DNA from: an uncultured Prevotellaceae bacterium
Lineage (GTDB): Bacteria; Bacteroidota; Bacteroidia; Bacteroidales; Bacteroidaceae
Direction of reading: 5' to 3'
Length of the DNA: 64,000 nt
Assembly (NCBI GenBank): GCA_902769705.1
Contig: CACXPX010000021.1
Span: 1 to 64,000, forward strand
Below are positions 6,625-15,135 of the stretch, piece after piece. The notes below the pieces were generated by a model. That model did not search any database and had not been told where the DNA came from. It saw nothing but the letters and a program-made list of their open reading frames with translations. The position numbers were made by a program, and so were the translations under genes. How positions within the stretch are numbered: the stretch's first letter is position 1; every line of letters starts with the position of its first letter.

Positions 6625-6700
6625 AAAATGAGCAGCCGTGACCGACTGCTCATGCGTAAATATACATTAATGGAACTCACTGCCAACAGGTATATCGTTC
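6625..6700 (-). repeat. Inverted repeat A, right copy (76 bp)
   Basis: This is the reverse complement of 273-348 with two mismatches. Here it lies upstream of the intact HNH-like gene and contains the mirrored hairpin (6629-6652). Confidence 0.9.
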
Positions 6701-7120
6701 TCTTATTTTAATATAGTCAATCTCCTTGTTCGCCTTTTTTACTAAAGGCCCCCCAAGAAAAGTATAATATATTCCAGTACATGCAAGTCTGAATGCACAG
6801 AAACACTTTTTTCTTACTTTAAAGCAATAGAAGAAAGAAATCCCAACAGATGAAAATCGGCTGGAATTCCTTATGGATAACTATTTCACATAACCATTGT
6901 CCCATTTATCCATTAAATGACTATTACAGATGGAGTCTCTGAGGGCCACTCTATTCTGCCAACGACCACTATGCCAATACTCTCATCTGACAGGATCATG
7001 CTCTTTTAATGTAAAACCACTATTGGGCGGCTTTCTTCAAGATTATTATGATAGTTATAGCCTTCCGGTATTATTTACATTTCATCGTTTTAAGTGATGT
7101 TATCTTATATGATGTTGAAA
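6701..7120. other. AT-rich non-coding stretch
   Basis: No convincing gene is seen on either strand. The longest frames are short and lack promoters. One 30-codon minus-strand frame near 6940-7010 (DESIGIVVVGRIEWP) may be a gene scrap, but it is too short to judge. Confidence 0.5.
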
Positions 7121-7426
7121 TTAATTCTGCCCCCCCAAACCCTCAAAAATCTTGAAAAGGGTGGAGGCCTGGACGTCAGTATGCCCGTTCTCGACTCGGG
7201 AGATGTAGGTCTTTTTCGTACCTATCCTCGTAGCGAGCTGTTTCTGCGTCAGTCCAGCCTTCTGACGTTCCTCTTTCAGTTTCTCACCAAGGATGAAAGC
7301 GTCACATCCATTTTCGAACTCCAGTCTTGAAGGAGTCCTCTCCTTACCGAAATCCTCCTCAATCAAATCCTCAATCGGTGTGAGATTGAGCTTCTTCATT
7401 TTTTCTCTATCCATTGTCTTCGACAT
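7121..7426 (-). CDS. XRE-family HTH antitoxin-like protein (HigA type), toxin missing
   Basis: This 101-residue protein has an acidic N-terminal half (SRLEFENGCDAFILGEKLKE) and an XRE helix-turn-helix at about 46-98, with GLTQKQLATRIGTKKTYISR as the recognition unit and VENGHTDVQASTLFKIFEGLG after it. This is the usual build of HigA-type antitoxins, which bind their own promoter and block a RelE/HigB toxin. No toxin gene is found in the 200 bases upstream, where a 15-codon frame (7438-7485) follows the promoter, nor downstream. The 3' end lies in a run of seven G (C at 7130-7136). With one G fewer the frame would read GRINFNII before the next stop, which looks more like a normal family ending, so a slippage mutation or sequencing error is possible. 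Confidence 0.8.
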   Translation of the reverse strand: MSKTMDREKMKKLNLTPIEDLIEEDFGKERTPSRLEFENGCDAFILGEKLKEERQKAGLTQKQLATRIGTKKTYISRVENGHTDVQASTLFKIFEGLGGQN

Positions 7427-7497
7427 TTTTCTTGTTACTAGTAATCACCATAAACGTTGACTTGTCTATTATATTCCTTTTTCATGAGAATATGGCG

Positions 7498-7505
7498 CAA
7501 AGTTA
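7498..7505 (-). promoter_or_regulatory. TAnnTTTG promoter of the HTH gene
   Basis: TAACTTTG on the minus strand lies about 72 bases before the HTH start. The leader includes a 15-codon frame (ATG at 7485, stop at 7438) that could be the scar of a deleted toxin gene. Confidence 0.6.
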
Positions 7506-7530
7506 ACTAATTGGTTTACAAATTCCATAA

Positions 7531-7564
7531 ATTTCAGCCAAATTTTTTTGATTTCGGCTGAAAT
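7531..7564. promoter_or_regulatory. Inverted repeat between integrase and HTH gene
   Basis: ATTTCAGCC (7531-7539) and its complement (7556-7564) flank a T-rich spacer just upstream of the HTH promoter. It could be an operator for the HTH protein or a terminator for the integrase gene ending at 7625. Confidence 0.4.
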
Positions 7565-7624
7565 TTCTTCGTTCCTTACCGTGTCCATTTAAATTTCATC
7601 ATTCAAATAATGATTTCCAGATAG

Positions 7625-9070
7625 TTAAAACTGGTTGAACTTCTTCATGGCCTCTGCCTTGATGTCGTCAGCCACGTCGATATACGGTTTCATTGACTTG
7701 TAATCACTGTGTCCCGTCCACTTCATGACAATCTGGGGAGATATTCCCATGCCGAGAGCATTGCAGATGAACGTCCTTCTTCCCGTATGGGTGCCTATCA
7801 ACTCATATTTTGGCTTTACAATGTCTATTCTCTCATTGCCTTTATAGAAAGTCTGTCTGACAGGTTCGTTGAAACCTGCCATCTTGAAAAGCTCATGAAG
7901 GTACTGGTTCATCTTCTGGTTGCAGACCACAGGCAGGGCCTTCGAATCAGGAAAGTCAAAAGGCTCGTATTTCTCCAAAATCTTTCTGCTGACATCATTC
8001 AACTCTATGCGCAGGCTGTCACATGTCTTCTTTGTGGTAACCTCTATATAGTCTTTCTTGATATCATATTTTTTCAAGTTAGACACATCGGAATGGCGAA
8101 GTCCAGTGTAACAGCAAAACAAGAAGACATCCCTGACGCGATGGAGATAGAGTTTCGTCTTGGGAATTTCATAGTTCTCCAGTTTCGTAATCTCTTTCTT
8201 CGTGAGGAAGATGATTTTTTTCTGTGTCTTCTTGAATTTTGGCCGGAATGTCTCAAACTGATTGTTTTTATGGAAACCTTTCTGAAAACTCCAGCGCAGG
8301 AACCACCGCAGGAATTCCAAGTGCTTTTCTATGGTGGAGTTCTTCATGTTCTTGACATCACGTAAGTACTCCAGATATGAGAGCATGCCGTCATCGTCAA
8401 AATAGTCGAAATCGAAGTCGAATGACTTCAACCCCTGTTTTCTTTTGTATGCCCTGAGACCTTTCAGATGGTTGCGCATGGCTTGGAATTTTTCATGCGT
8501 GGATTCTGTCCAGTTGTTCTGTCTGCCACATATGTTTTCAAACTCAATGGCAACCTCCCAAAACTGTAAAGGTTTGTTAATTTTCGGCTTTTCGGTTTTC
8601 CCTTCATTTTTGTTAAAAAGGGTTTTGAGCGACACTTGTCCGCTTTTTGAGCGTGATTTGTCCGCAGGCTCAGGAGCGTTGATGACGACCTTTTTAGTGC
8701 TGCTTCTGGATTTTGTGAAAGACGTCTTTCCCGTCTTCACCCGCTCCAAAGTATCTTTGAACTGCTCTGGGGTAGGGACGAGGGACGCACTCTCGTATAT
8801 TTCAACAACGTCATTCACATACTTAGCCAGTGTCATAATTCGGGCGTTAATCTCTTCAGCCGTCATGCCATCGCGATTAGGTCCGACGGCAACCTGTGCA
8901 GTTTCATTCCATCTCAGCGAGTCTATATGGCAGCCAGTTGACAATTCCAGCTTAAGGGATTTGTAGCTGATACGCATGGTAATTAACGCATTCGGAACGT
9001 TTGTCAAGGTTGTTGAGCTTGTCAGCTTTCTACTTTTCAATCTGAACTTAACTTTAAGATCTTTTCTCAT
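7625..9070 (-). CDS. Tyrosine recombinase (integrase) of the island
   Basis: This 481-residue site-specific recombinase has an N-terminal arm-binding-like region (1-110) and a basic, Ser/Lys-rich linker (about 110-165). A SAM-like core-binding domain follows (about 170-270), then the catalytic domain. The catalytic set is complete: R325 in GLRHSD, a Lys near 347, H428 and R431 in HTGRR, H454 in TGHSD and the nucleophile Y463 in KPYID. The length fits integrases of Bacteroidota conjugative or mobilisable elements. It sits at one edge of the AT-rich, gene-decayed region, and chromosomal genes begin about 870 bases beyond it, so the attachment site is probably in 9071-9903. No excisionase or mobilisation gene is seen in the window, so the element is either larger to the left or a remnant. 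Confidence 0.95.
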   Translation of the reverse strand: MRKDLKVKFRLKSRKLTSSTTLTNVPNALITMRISYKSLKLELSTGCHIDSLRWNETAQVAVGPNRDGMTAEEINARIMTLAKYVNDVVEIYESASLVPTPEQFKDTLERVKTGKTSFTKSRSSTKKVVINAPEPADKSRSKSGQVSLKTLFNKNEGKTEKPKINKPLQFWEVAIEFENICGRQNNWTESTHEKFQAMRNHLKGLRAYKRKQGLKSFDFDFDYFDDDGMLSYLEYLRDVKNMKNSTIEKHLEFLRWFLRWSFQKGFHKNNQFETFRPKFKKTQKKIIFLTKKEITKLENYEIPKTKLYLHRVRDVFLFCCYTGLRHSDVSNLKKYDIKKDYIEVTTKKTCDSLRIELNDVSRKILEKYEPFDFPDSKALPVVCNQKMNQYLHELFKMAGFNEPVRQTFYKGNERIDIVKPKYELIGTHTGRRTFICNALGMGISPQIVMKWTGHSDYKSMKPYIDVADDIKAEAMKKFNQF

Positions 9071-9903
9071 ACTTCAATGTATTATTTGATTATTATGATT
9101 ATCAGTTTTTTGGATAATAATTGTGAGTTTGCATGTTTGGGCATTGTTTACATATTTTAAGTAGAAGACGGCAATTGTAAGGCCCAAAACTGGGAATTCC
9201 GCCTATTTCTGCTCTGGATTAGTTTCAGAATCACTCAGAAAACACTTGATTTGTTGTGTTCAATTAAAAGAAATTAGCACTTCTGGCATTCTTATATTGT
9301 GCGAATAGATTCCCCAAAGCTATTCTTCTCCTTAATTTCTCAATTAGTTGGAGGCCCTCGGATGTTCCCACATTCCTGTTCCCAACAGAGTTTTTCAAGA
9401 ATTGCTCCCGAAATGTAAACAAACGTTCTTAGAACAAGTTCGTTTATAATCGTTAACATGGTTATTTCGTTCATATTCAATAATTTATATTTCGATTAAC
9501 TTTATTTTCATATTGTTAATGGGATTCCCCATGTTCCCCAAATGGGTTCTCCACAACCGAGTTTCATCACACTTCACTTTGACACCCTGGGCGAAACATT
9601 CAAAAATGTTCCCACGATTCTTCCCTAAAATGTTAACGAAACTGGTGCAAATTTACATAGATGTTTCACATCTTCCAAATGTTAATAAATGTGCAATGTA
9701 AAGAAAAAGTCAGTTTTTGGTTAATTAATTTAACAATAAAACAGACAAAAAAAGGTCAAAACAGAACCATCTGTTTTAGCCTTGCCGATGATTTCTAATA
9801 GTTACAGGTATCAGAATGCTTGCTGTTCTCTCCGCGAAGCATGAGAAAAGGATTCAAAGCTTTGAGGCAAAAGCGAATCCTATTATCTCCGCATCAGAAA
9901 CGA
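9071..9903. other. Non-coding region beside the integrase (probable att region)
   Basis: No gene is found on either strand over about 830 bases. The region has repeated ATGTTCCC-like words (about 9362, 9530 and 9608) with related flanks ending in GAGTTT at about 9386 and 9562. These could be integrase arm sites. A hairpin AAAACAGA (9758-9765) / TCTGTTTT (9770-9777) is present. No tRNA gene that could act as an attachment target was recognised. Confidence 0.5.
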
Positions 9904-9946
9904 TAAGAGGGCGTGGTATGATTTATACCGCGCCCTCTTAGTTTTT
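9904..9946. terminator. Strong hairpin terminator at the island/chromosome border
   Basis: A 16-bp stem (9904-9919 with 9925-9940, one G-T pair) is followed by GTTTTTATT on the plus side. The stop codon of the RING-like gene (9938-9940) lies inside the stem. Confidence 0.8.
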
Positions 9947-12214
9947 ATTCGTCGCATTCAACAGAATAGTCACTTCTGCCGGATTAAGCGCCCACTCGTA
10001 GGTGTAGGCTTCATCGGCTTCGTCGGCACTTTCTACAAAGGCAAGTCCTTGAGCTTTTGCCTTGATTTCAAGCAATTCTCCTACGGAAATCTTGGTCTCC
10101 AGTTTGTGGAGCAAGGCCTCGATGGACGTGCTGTCAGCACCCCTCAACGTCTGCGAAGTGAACGGCATCTCGAGCCAGATGATTTCACGTTTTGCCACAT
10201 CAAGCACGCCGAATACCAGCCCTTTGGAGAGGTTGCCCTCGCTGATGCGAACCATGTGCTGCACGCATGAGGGGTCGTAAGCCACACCATTCTTCTCGGA
10301 AATCTTCATCGGATAGGCAGAGTTCATCCATCCGACCACGAGATTAGGAGACAGGGCGCCCACGGAGTAGGCATTACAAGTGAAGGTCACGTACTTCGCA
10401 CCTGCTTTCTCCAACTCGGGTAAAGACAGTTCGATGTACTCGGCCGTTCCCACCATTTTAGGAATAGAGCGAATGTCGCCCGAATGCTTTGCACCTTCAC
10501 AAGTGAGATTGTAGTAGGCGCACTCAGCTATCTTGTTGTCCGGCAAGGCTATACGACAACTGAGGTCCATGTCGAGATGCTGAGCATGCAAGCCTTTTCC
10601 CCATTGGAGGAACAGGCGGACGCTGTCGCCTTCTACCGGAAAGCGTGTCCCCATCAGCGCGCAGGATGCGTCTTGGATGGTTGCAGAGCGGTCGCCCACG
10701 CTGACAGGAATGTTGAACAGAGCCGGTTCGATAAAGATGGTTCGGGCTTCTGTTTTCTGTGCAGCAAACCGTTTTGCCATCAATTCTTTATAGAGATTGT
10801 TGACAGCCCCAGCCATAGCCATTCGGTCATCTTCGCTATAGAGCGCCAGCAGTTTGTTAGGCTCAATCTTGTGGGTTCCGCCCGTGATGGGACGAGCCAG
10901 CCGCGTTTCGTTCACATCGAAGTATGCATCAGCCGCATTACCAAGCGACAGTAACAGACGGGCTGGCATCTTGTCGGCAATCTCCTTGAAAGCAGCCAAC
11001 ACCTTGTCGCTTCCGAAGCGGAGCATTGTGGCAAAAAGACAACGCGTGAAAAGCCCTGGACGCTCTTTCAGCAAAGCCAAAGTCGTTTCGGCATCGTTCT
11101 CCGTGCGAGCTTTGTCCACTCGTCCTTGCCAAGTGGAATAGTCCTGTTTATAGAACACGTCGAGTATCTCTGCCAGATGCCCGAATCCCTTCTTGCGCGA
11201 ATACTCTCCCAAGCGAAGGGCGCGAATCATTCTCACCCACATTCCACGCTTGGGGTTCATGTTCTCGGCTGCTTGTTGGGCTGTCATCGGGAGCGCATTC
11301 AGCCACTTCGCCACGCGCAGACAAGCCTTGCGGTCGTACTTCAGCCTTAGCTTTCCCTTCATGACCTTTGCCGCATCTGCGCTTTGGTCGAGCGGTTCCC
11401 ATATATGGGAATACAACTTGCTGGCGCGGGCAACAAGTGTCTTCGGCTCGATAATCTGCACATAGCCGGTCTTTTCGAACCAAAGAAAGCGGAGCACATC
11501 GGTAGGAGACTTCAGCAACATCGACGCCTCGTCGGCTTTGTCTTGGGCAACCAGTAGCTTGACGACAAGCATGGCGGTCTCCTTCATCGTGATGTTGGCG
11601 CTCTCAGGCAAGGGGAACTCGCGGAGCAACAACTCCAAAGAGTCCTTTTGAGTGCCGTCGAGCGGAGTGGCTGAAGCCAACAACGTCTCGAACACATGCC
11701 GCAAATCTTCAACCGTGAACAGGCGCAGCTCCTTCAGTTTGCTGCCTTGTCCCTTATAGACAAAGCCAGCCGTTACAAACGGTTTGCCGCAGAAGGGACA
11801 ACCATTGTAACGCTCCAACGGGAATGTGCCGTCAGGAATGAGGTGGCCGCACGGAAGTGTAGTCCCCCTGAAACCAGCCTCTTCACCGTAGATGTTGGCA
11901 ATCCACGTGATGAGGTGGTCGGCAAAAGTCTCGCCAGTAGGCACATCCCACCCTTTCACGAGCGGCGCCCAGTTCAGCTTGACGCCCATCACGTCGTTGA
12001 TGCATTCCGTGATTTCGGCGAGTCGGTCGGCAGAAACGGCATTCAGGGCATGAAGCAGTTCTTCGCTGACGCAAAATCCGTTTTCCTTTAGGCGGGCAAC
12101 AAAGGCCATCACAGGCACCGGCGCCTCCGACTTCATGTCGATATCCTCGCGGCTGATGTCGAGGAACACGGCTTGGTAGCGCAGAGCCACCTTCGTCAAC
12201 TGCATGTTGTTCAT
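9938..12214 (-). CDS. RING-like zinc and TerD-like domain protein (MXAN_6230/SCO0854 type)
   Basis: This 758-residue protein resembles the MXAN_6230/SCO0854 family of prokaryotic RING-domain proteins. A long helical N-terminus precedes a compact zinc motif LPCGHLIPDGTFPLERYNG followed by CPFC (C122, H124, C139, C142), the conserved core of that family. A large helical middle follows (about 180-500). The C-terminal region (about 570-650) has KHSGDIRS, EYIELSLPEL, YVTFTCNAYS and VVGWMNS, which match the pattern of TerD-type calcium-binding domains of the tellurium/stress system. The family is known from genomic links between Ter proteins and ubiquitin-like components; its biochemical role is not settled. 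No signal peptide is present, so it is cytoplasmic. No other ter gene lies in the window. The base composition is that of the chromosome. Confidence 0.75.
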   Translation of the reverse strand: MNNMQLTKVALRYQAVFLDISREDIDMKSEAPVPVMAFVARLKENGFCVSEELLHALNAVSADRLAEITECINDVMGVKLNWAPLVKGWDVPTGETFADHLITWIANIYGEEAGFRGTTLPCGHLIPDGTFPLERYNGCPFCGKPFVTAGFVYKGQGSKLKELRLFTVEDLRHVFETLLASATPLDGTQKDSLELLLREFPLPESANITMKETAMLVVKLLVAQDKADEASMLLKSPTDVLRFLWFEKTGYVQIIEPKTLVARASKLYSHIWEPLDQSADAAKVMKGKLRLKYDRKACLRVAKWLNALPMTAQQAAENMNPKRGMWVRMIRALRLGEYSRKKGFGHLAEILDVFYKQDYSTWQGRVDKARTENDAETTLALLKERPGLFTRCLFATMLRFGSDKVLAAFKEIADKMPARLLLSLGNAADAYFDVNETRLARPITGGTHKIEPNKLLALYSEDDRMAMAGAVNNLYKELMAKRFAAQKTEARTIFIEPALFNIPVSVGDRSATIQDASCALMGTRFPVEGDSVRLFLQWGKGLHAQHLDMDLSCRIALPDNKIAECAYYNLTCEGAKHSGDIRSIPKMVGTAEYIELSLPELEKAGAKYVTFTCNAYSVGALSPNLVVGWMNSAYPMKISEKNGVAYDPSCVQHMVRISEGNLSKGLVFGVLDVAKREIIWLEMPFTSQTLRGADSTSIEALLHKLETKISVGELLEIKAKAQGLAFVESADEADEAYTYEWALNPAEVTILLNATNKN

Positions 12215-12417
12215 ATCTCATATAGTTTAAAAGGTAATTGACCAGCAAGAATCTCCGACATGAAGCCGAATCGCATAGGAGTATGCCAGTCTTGACCTTG
12301 TTAAAAGCAAGAGGTAATTGAGGAACTAATGGAGCAATTAGAGCTTGCGCCCTAATCAAGATCTGGAGTAAGTCCCTCTTAGACCTCTTTTTATCTTCTG
12401 CCTTTTTGCAATCTCTC

Positions 12418-12915
12418 TTATTCTCGTATTTTCTGATAAGCCAGCCGCTCGTCGCCCGACAGCAAGTAGATGATGCCGCAATAGCTGAAGCTGTGTTTCA
12501 GGATGTTGTGCTGCATAATCTTGTTGTCGCGATGCGTGTCGATGCGGATATTCGGCTCGTGTGAGAAGCAGAAATCCATGATGTCGCTGAAAATGCCGTG
12601 AACTTCAGGATAACTTGCTATTCGATGTACCACATGATAGGGTTGTTCGTCATCGAGCCACTTCCCCTCATATATATTATTATAGGTGGGCTCAGGCGAT
12701 GGCAGAAAAGCGAAATAGCCGACAATCCTGCCGTTGTCTTCAACCGTGAATCCGCCATTCTTCTCCATGTCGGCAGCGATGACAGCCTCCGACGGATAGC
12801 CCTCTTCCCATTGGTGCATATTGCCTGAAAGCCGCATAATCCCTTTTGCAGCCTCCACGACCTTCATGATTTCAGCCACGTCGGCCAGTCTTGCCTCTCT
12901 GATGGTTCTGCCCAT
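12418..12915 (-). CDS. GNAT-family N-acetyltransferase
   Basis: This 165-residue single-domain acetyltransferase opens with the strand-helix IREARLADVAEIMKVVEAAK, followed by NGRIVGYFAF (strands 3-4, about residues 61-70), then a variable acyl-acceptor region. Near the end IRIDTHRDNKIMQHNILKHS is the strand-turn-helix where GNAT proteins place the C-terminal acceptor and CoA elements, followed by FSYCGIIYL. This arrangement is typical of uncharacterised Bacteroidota GNAT enzymes that modify small molecules or N-termini; the substrate cannot be read from sequence. It has its own promoter box at 12991-12998. It lies about 200 bases upstream of the RING-like gene on the same strand, but the gap makes co-transcription uncertain. 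Confidence 0.85.
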   Translation of the reverse strand: MGRTIREARLADVAEIMKVVEAAKGIMRLSGNMHQWEEGYPSEAVIAADMEKNGGFTVEDNGRIVGYFAFLPSPEPTYNNIYEGKWLDDEQPYHVVHRIASYPEVHGIFSDIMDFCFSHEPNIRIDTHRDNKIMQHNILKHSFSYCGIIYLLSGDERLAYQKIRE

Positions 12916-12990
12916 GTCTCTTTGTTGGTGGGCGCTAGCCGCCCAGCCACCTGTCGGTTAGAGCATCTTTTGTTATTTCTATTATTGCTG

Positions 12991-12998
12991 CAAATATA
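12991..12998 (-). promoter_or_regulatory. TAnnTTTG promoter of the GNAT gene
   Basis: TATATTTG on the minus strand lies about 75 bases before the start at 12915. Confidence 0.6.
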
Positions 12999-13184
12999 AT
13001 AAAAAAAAGCGAAAGTCCATCTTTATCATCAGAAAAAACGCTACAATTCTGTCATTTTTCTATAGCTTGAATTGGGCAGAAACGTGAGCTGATGTTGTCA
13101 GAAGCATGAGTTGGTGTTGCCAAAAGCATCAACTGACGTCGTCAGATGTGTCCTCTTGTCCTGTCATTTGTGGCATATGACGTG

Positions 13185-13290
13185 GTAAAATAAATTATTT
13201 CATCAAGTAAAATAAATTATTTTGCCGTGTAAAATAAATTATTTTATCGAGTAAAATAAATTAATTTACTGAGTAAAATAAATTAATTTA
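13185..13290. repeat. Five tandem 22-bp AT-rich units
   Basis: Units of the form GTAAAATAAATTATTT plus a variable 6-base spacer start at 13185, 13207, 13229, 13251 and 13273, an exact 22-base period. The core is near-palindromic and the spacers differ. The same array, inverted, occurs at 50588-50666. Flanking words TCATTTGTGGCATATGAC (13164-13181) and GGCTACAAGTGAC (13301-13313) also recur at the other loci. The rest of the 12916-13442 gap holds nothing else recognisable. Confidence 0.85.
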
Positions 13291-13404
13291 CAACACCAAA
13301 GGCTACAAGTGACAATATCAGATGTGGCAAATGAGGGGATTAAAGCATAGTTGTGAGCGGCTTGAAAAAAACGCCGAAATGTTGCCTAATTCCGTGAAAA
13401 TGAA

Positions 13405-13412
13405 TACCTTTG
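13405..13412 (+). promoter_or_regulatory. TAnnTTTG promoter of the hydrolase/BspA operon
   Basis: TACCTTTG lies 30 bases before the ATG at 13443. It rules out the longer open frame beginning at 13410. Confidence 0.7.
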
Positions 13413-13442
13413 CAACCAAGAGATATCAACACATTAAATAAC

Positions 13443-15119
13443 ATGACGAAAACGATGATGAAACTGAAGCTTATGAATCGGTGGCTAGTCGTGGCAGTGC
13501 TGCTAGTACTGACGCCGCGCCTGTGGGCACAGTCGGCTTTCGGCAATGTGCCGGAGACGGTTGACCCCAACGACGCCACCATCTCTGAGATGGGGCATCT
13601 GACGCTGACGATGGAAAGGGAGGTGGTGGTTGACCCACTCACGCAACAGGCGGATACGATGTTCAGGGTGAAGAACGTGGAGCGGAACACCGAAACGGGC
13701 ACCGCCAAGAAGCGTATGGCGCGTCGGCGTGTCCCCTATGGCTCCGACTTCCTTGACAAAGACACCGACTGGTGGCTCGACTTGTGGTATTTCACCTACA
13801 ACTACCCGTCGGTGGATGCTGAAGGACAACCTCTTTCGCTCTCGGCTCTGGCCTGCATGCCCGACGAGGACTGCGACCATATCAACAACGTTATCATTGG
13901 CTGCCATGTGACCATCACGAGCAACAAGGAGTGCCCTTCGAGATACATCGCTGAGGGCAGCTCGCAGTCGGACGTGAGCATGCTGATGAACCACGCGGGC
14001 AGCGGACTGGTGGTGCATTCCGCGCAGAGCGACCAGCCCTACTACAACTTGGTGATTCTGCCCGACTACGAGGGCTACGGCCTGACACGCAACCGTGCAC
14101 ACCCCTATCTCTATCAGGAACTCACGGCGCGCCAGGTGGTGGATGCGACACGCTATGGCATCAGCCTCTACAAGTCGAGCAGCAAGGTGAAAAAGGTGCG
14201 CCACTCGTTCCGCGACGGCTGGCGAAGTATCTGCGTGGGCTACTCGCAGGGCGGCTCGGTGGCGTTGGCCACTCAGCGCTTCATTGAGCAGAACGGACTC
14301 ACCGACGAGCTGCATCTGGCCGGCTCGGTATGCGGCGACGGTCCTTACGACATGATGGCCACGCTGATGTACTATGTGGGACAGCATAAGGATGGCAAGG
14401 ACCTGAGCATGCCCGTTGTGATGCCGCTCATTCTGAAAGGCATGTGCGACAGCAATCCCTATATGGTGGACCACAAGGTGAGCGACTATATCAAGCCGCA
14501 GTTCCTCGAGACGGGCATCTTGGACTGGCTCAACGACAAGGAGAAGACCACCGAAGACATCACCGATGCGTGGAAAAAGCAATACAAGAACGGAACTACC
14601 GCCGACCAAGACCAGGGAAACGGCTACGGACCGACGTATTTCCATGCCGTGCTCAACTCTGACGGTACTTCCTCGCTCTCGAAGATGCTGAGACACGATG
14701 CGCTGGTGTATTTCGAAACGCTATACGACGCCAACATGAGCAACTTTACCTGGGCCTCAGGCATTCCCCTGCCCACCAAGCGCGGGCTGATGGAAGACTT
14801 GCACTTCGCTTTGGAAAGCAACAACATGACCAAGGGCTGGCAGCCTCAGCACCCCATCTTCATGTACCACAGCTACAAAGACACGGTTGTGCCTGAGGTG
14901 AACCGCGAGCGTGCCGACAACACCATCGGCGACTGGGTGATCAAGCTGCATGCCAGCGGACACTTGCAGTACGACCATGTGGGCACTGGCCGCCAGTTCT
15001 ACCTCGGCTACGAGGAGTTCGACGCCATCCGCGCGTTGGCCAAGGCTCCGCTGCATCCCACCGTGGACCAGGTGACTCAGATGAGAATAGATCATGGCAG
15101 TAACAGTGTGGACGACTAA
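13443..15119 (+). CDS. Secreted alpha/beta hydrolase (lipase/peptidase-like)
   Basis: This 558-residue exported protein has a signal peptide (LVVAVLLVLTPRLWAQ, about 15-30). The alpha/beta-hydrolase core begins near residue 145. The strand VIIGCHVTI and the oxyanion-side segment LPDYEGYGLTR (about 206-216) precede a nucleophile elbow VGYSQGGS with Ser268. A late strand HPIFMYHSYKDTVVP carries the likely catalytic Asp, and HLQYDH near the end supplies candidate His residues. LPDYEGYG followed by GYSQGG resembles secretory lipase and fungal-type LIP enzymes, but the acceptor is unknown; Bacteroidota homologues are annotated only as hydrolases. The promoter box at 13405-13412 decides the start. 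The following surface protein begins 16 bases after its stop, so the two are co-transcribed. Confidence 0.8.
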   Translation: MTKTMMKLKLMNRWLVVAVLLVLTPRLWAQSAFGNVPETVDPNDATISEMGHLTLTMEREVVVDPLTQQADTMFRVKNVERNTETGTAKKRMARRRVPYGSDFLDKDTDWWLDLWYFTYNYPSVDAEGQPLSLSALACMPDEDCDHINNVIIGCHVTITSNKECPSRYIAEGSSQSDVSMLMNHAGSGLVVHSAQSDQPYYNLVILPDYEGYGLTRNRAHPYLYQELTARQVVDATRYGISLYKSSSKVKKVRHSFRDGWRSICVGYSQGGSVALATQRFIEQNGLTDELHLAGSVCGDGPYDMMATLMYYVGQHKDGKDLSMPVVMPLILKGMCDSNPYMVDHKVSDYIKPQFLETGILDWLNDKEKTTEDITDAWKKQYKNGTTADQDQGNGYGPTYFHAVLNSDGTSSLSKMLRHDALVYFETLYDANMSNFTWASGIPLPTKRGLMEDLHFALESNNMTKGWQPQHPIFMYHSYKDTVVPEVNRERADNTIGDWVIKLHASGHLQYDHVGTGRQFYLGYEEFDAIRALAKAPLHPTVDQVTQMRIDHGSNSVDD

Positions 15120-15135
15120 AGGAAGGAGGCTCGCA

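Noticed and set aside
7438-7485. 15-codon leader peptide before the HTH gene as a real gene
   Set aside because: Too short to support. It may only be the scar of a lost toxin gene.
9071-9903. tRNA gene as integration target
   Set aside because: No cloverleaf or typical T-loop sequence could be found by reading either strand.
13185-13290. CRISPR array
   Set aside because: The 22-bp units have 6-base variable parts, not spacers of 25 or more bases, and no cas gene is present.
13503-14696. Long open frame antisense to the alpha/beta hydrolase (about 397 codons)
   Set aside because: The sense frame has a promoter, signal peptide and catalytic motif. The antisense frame shows no family features and has the skewed Val/His/Arg content of a shadow frame in G+C-rich DNA.
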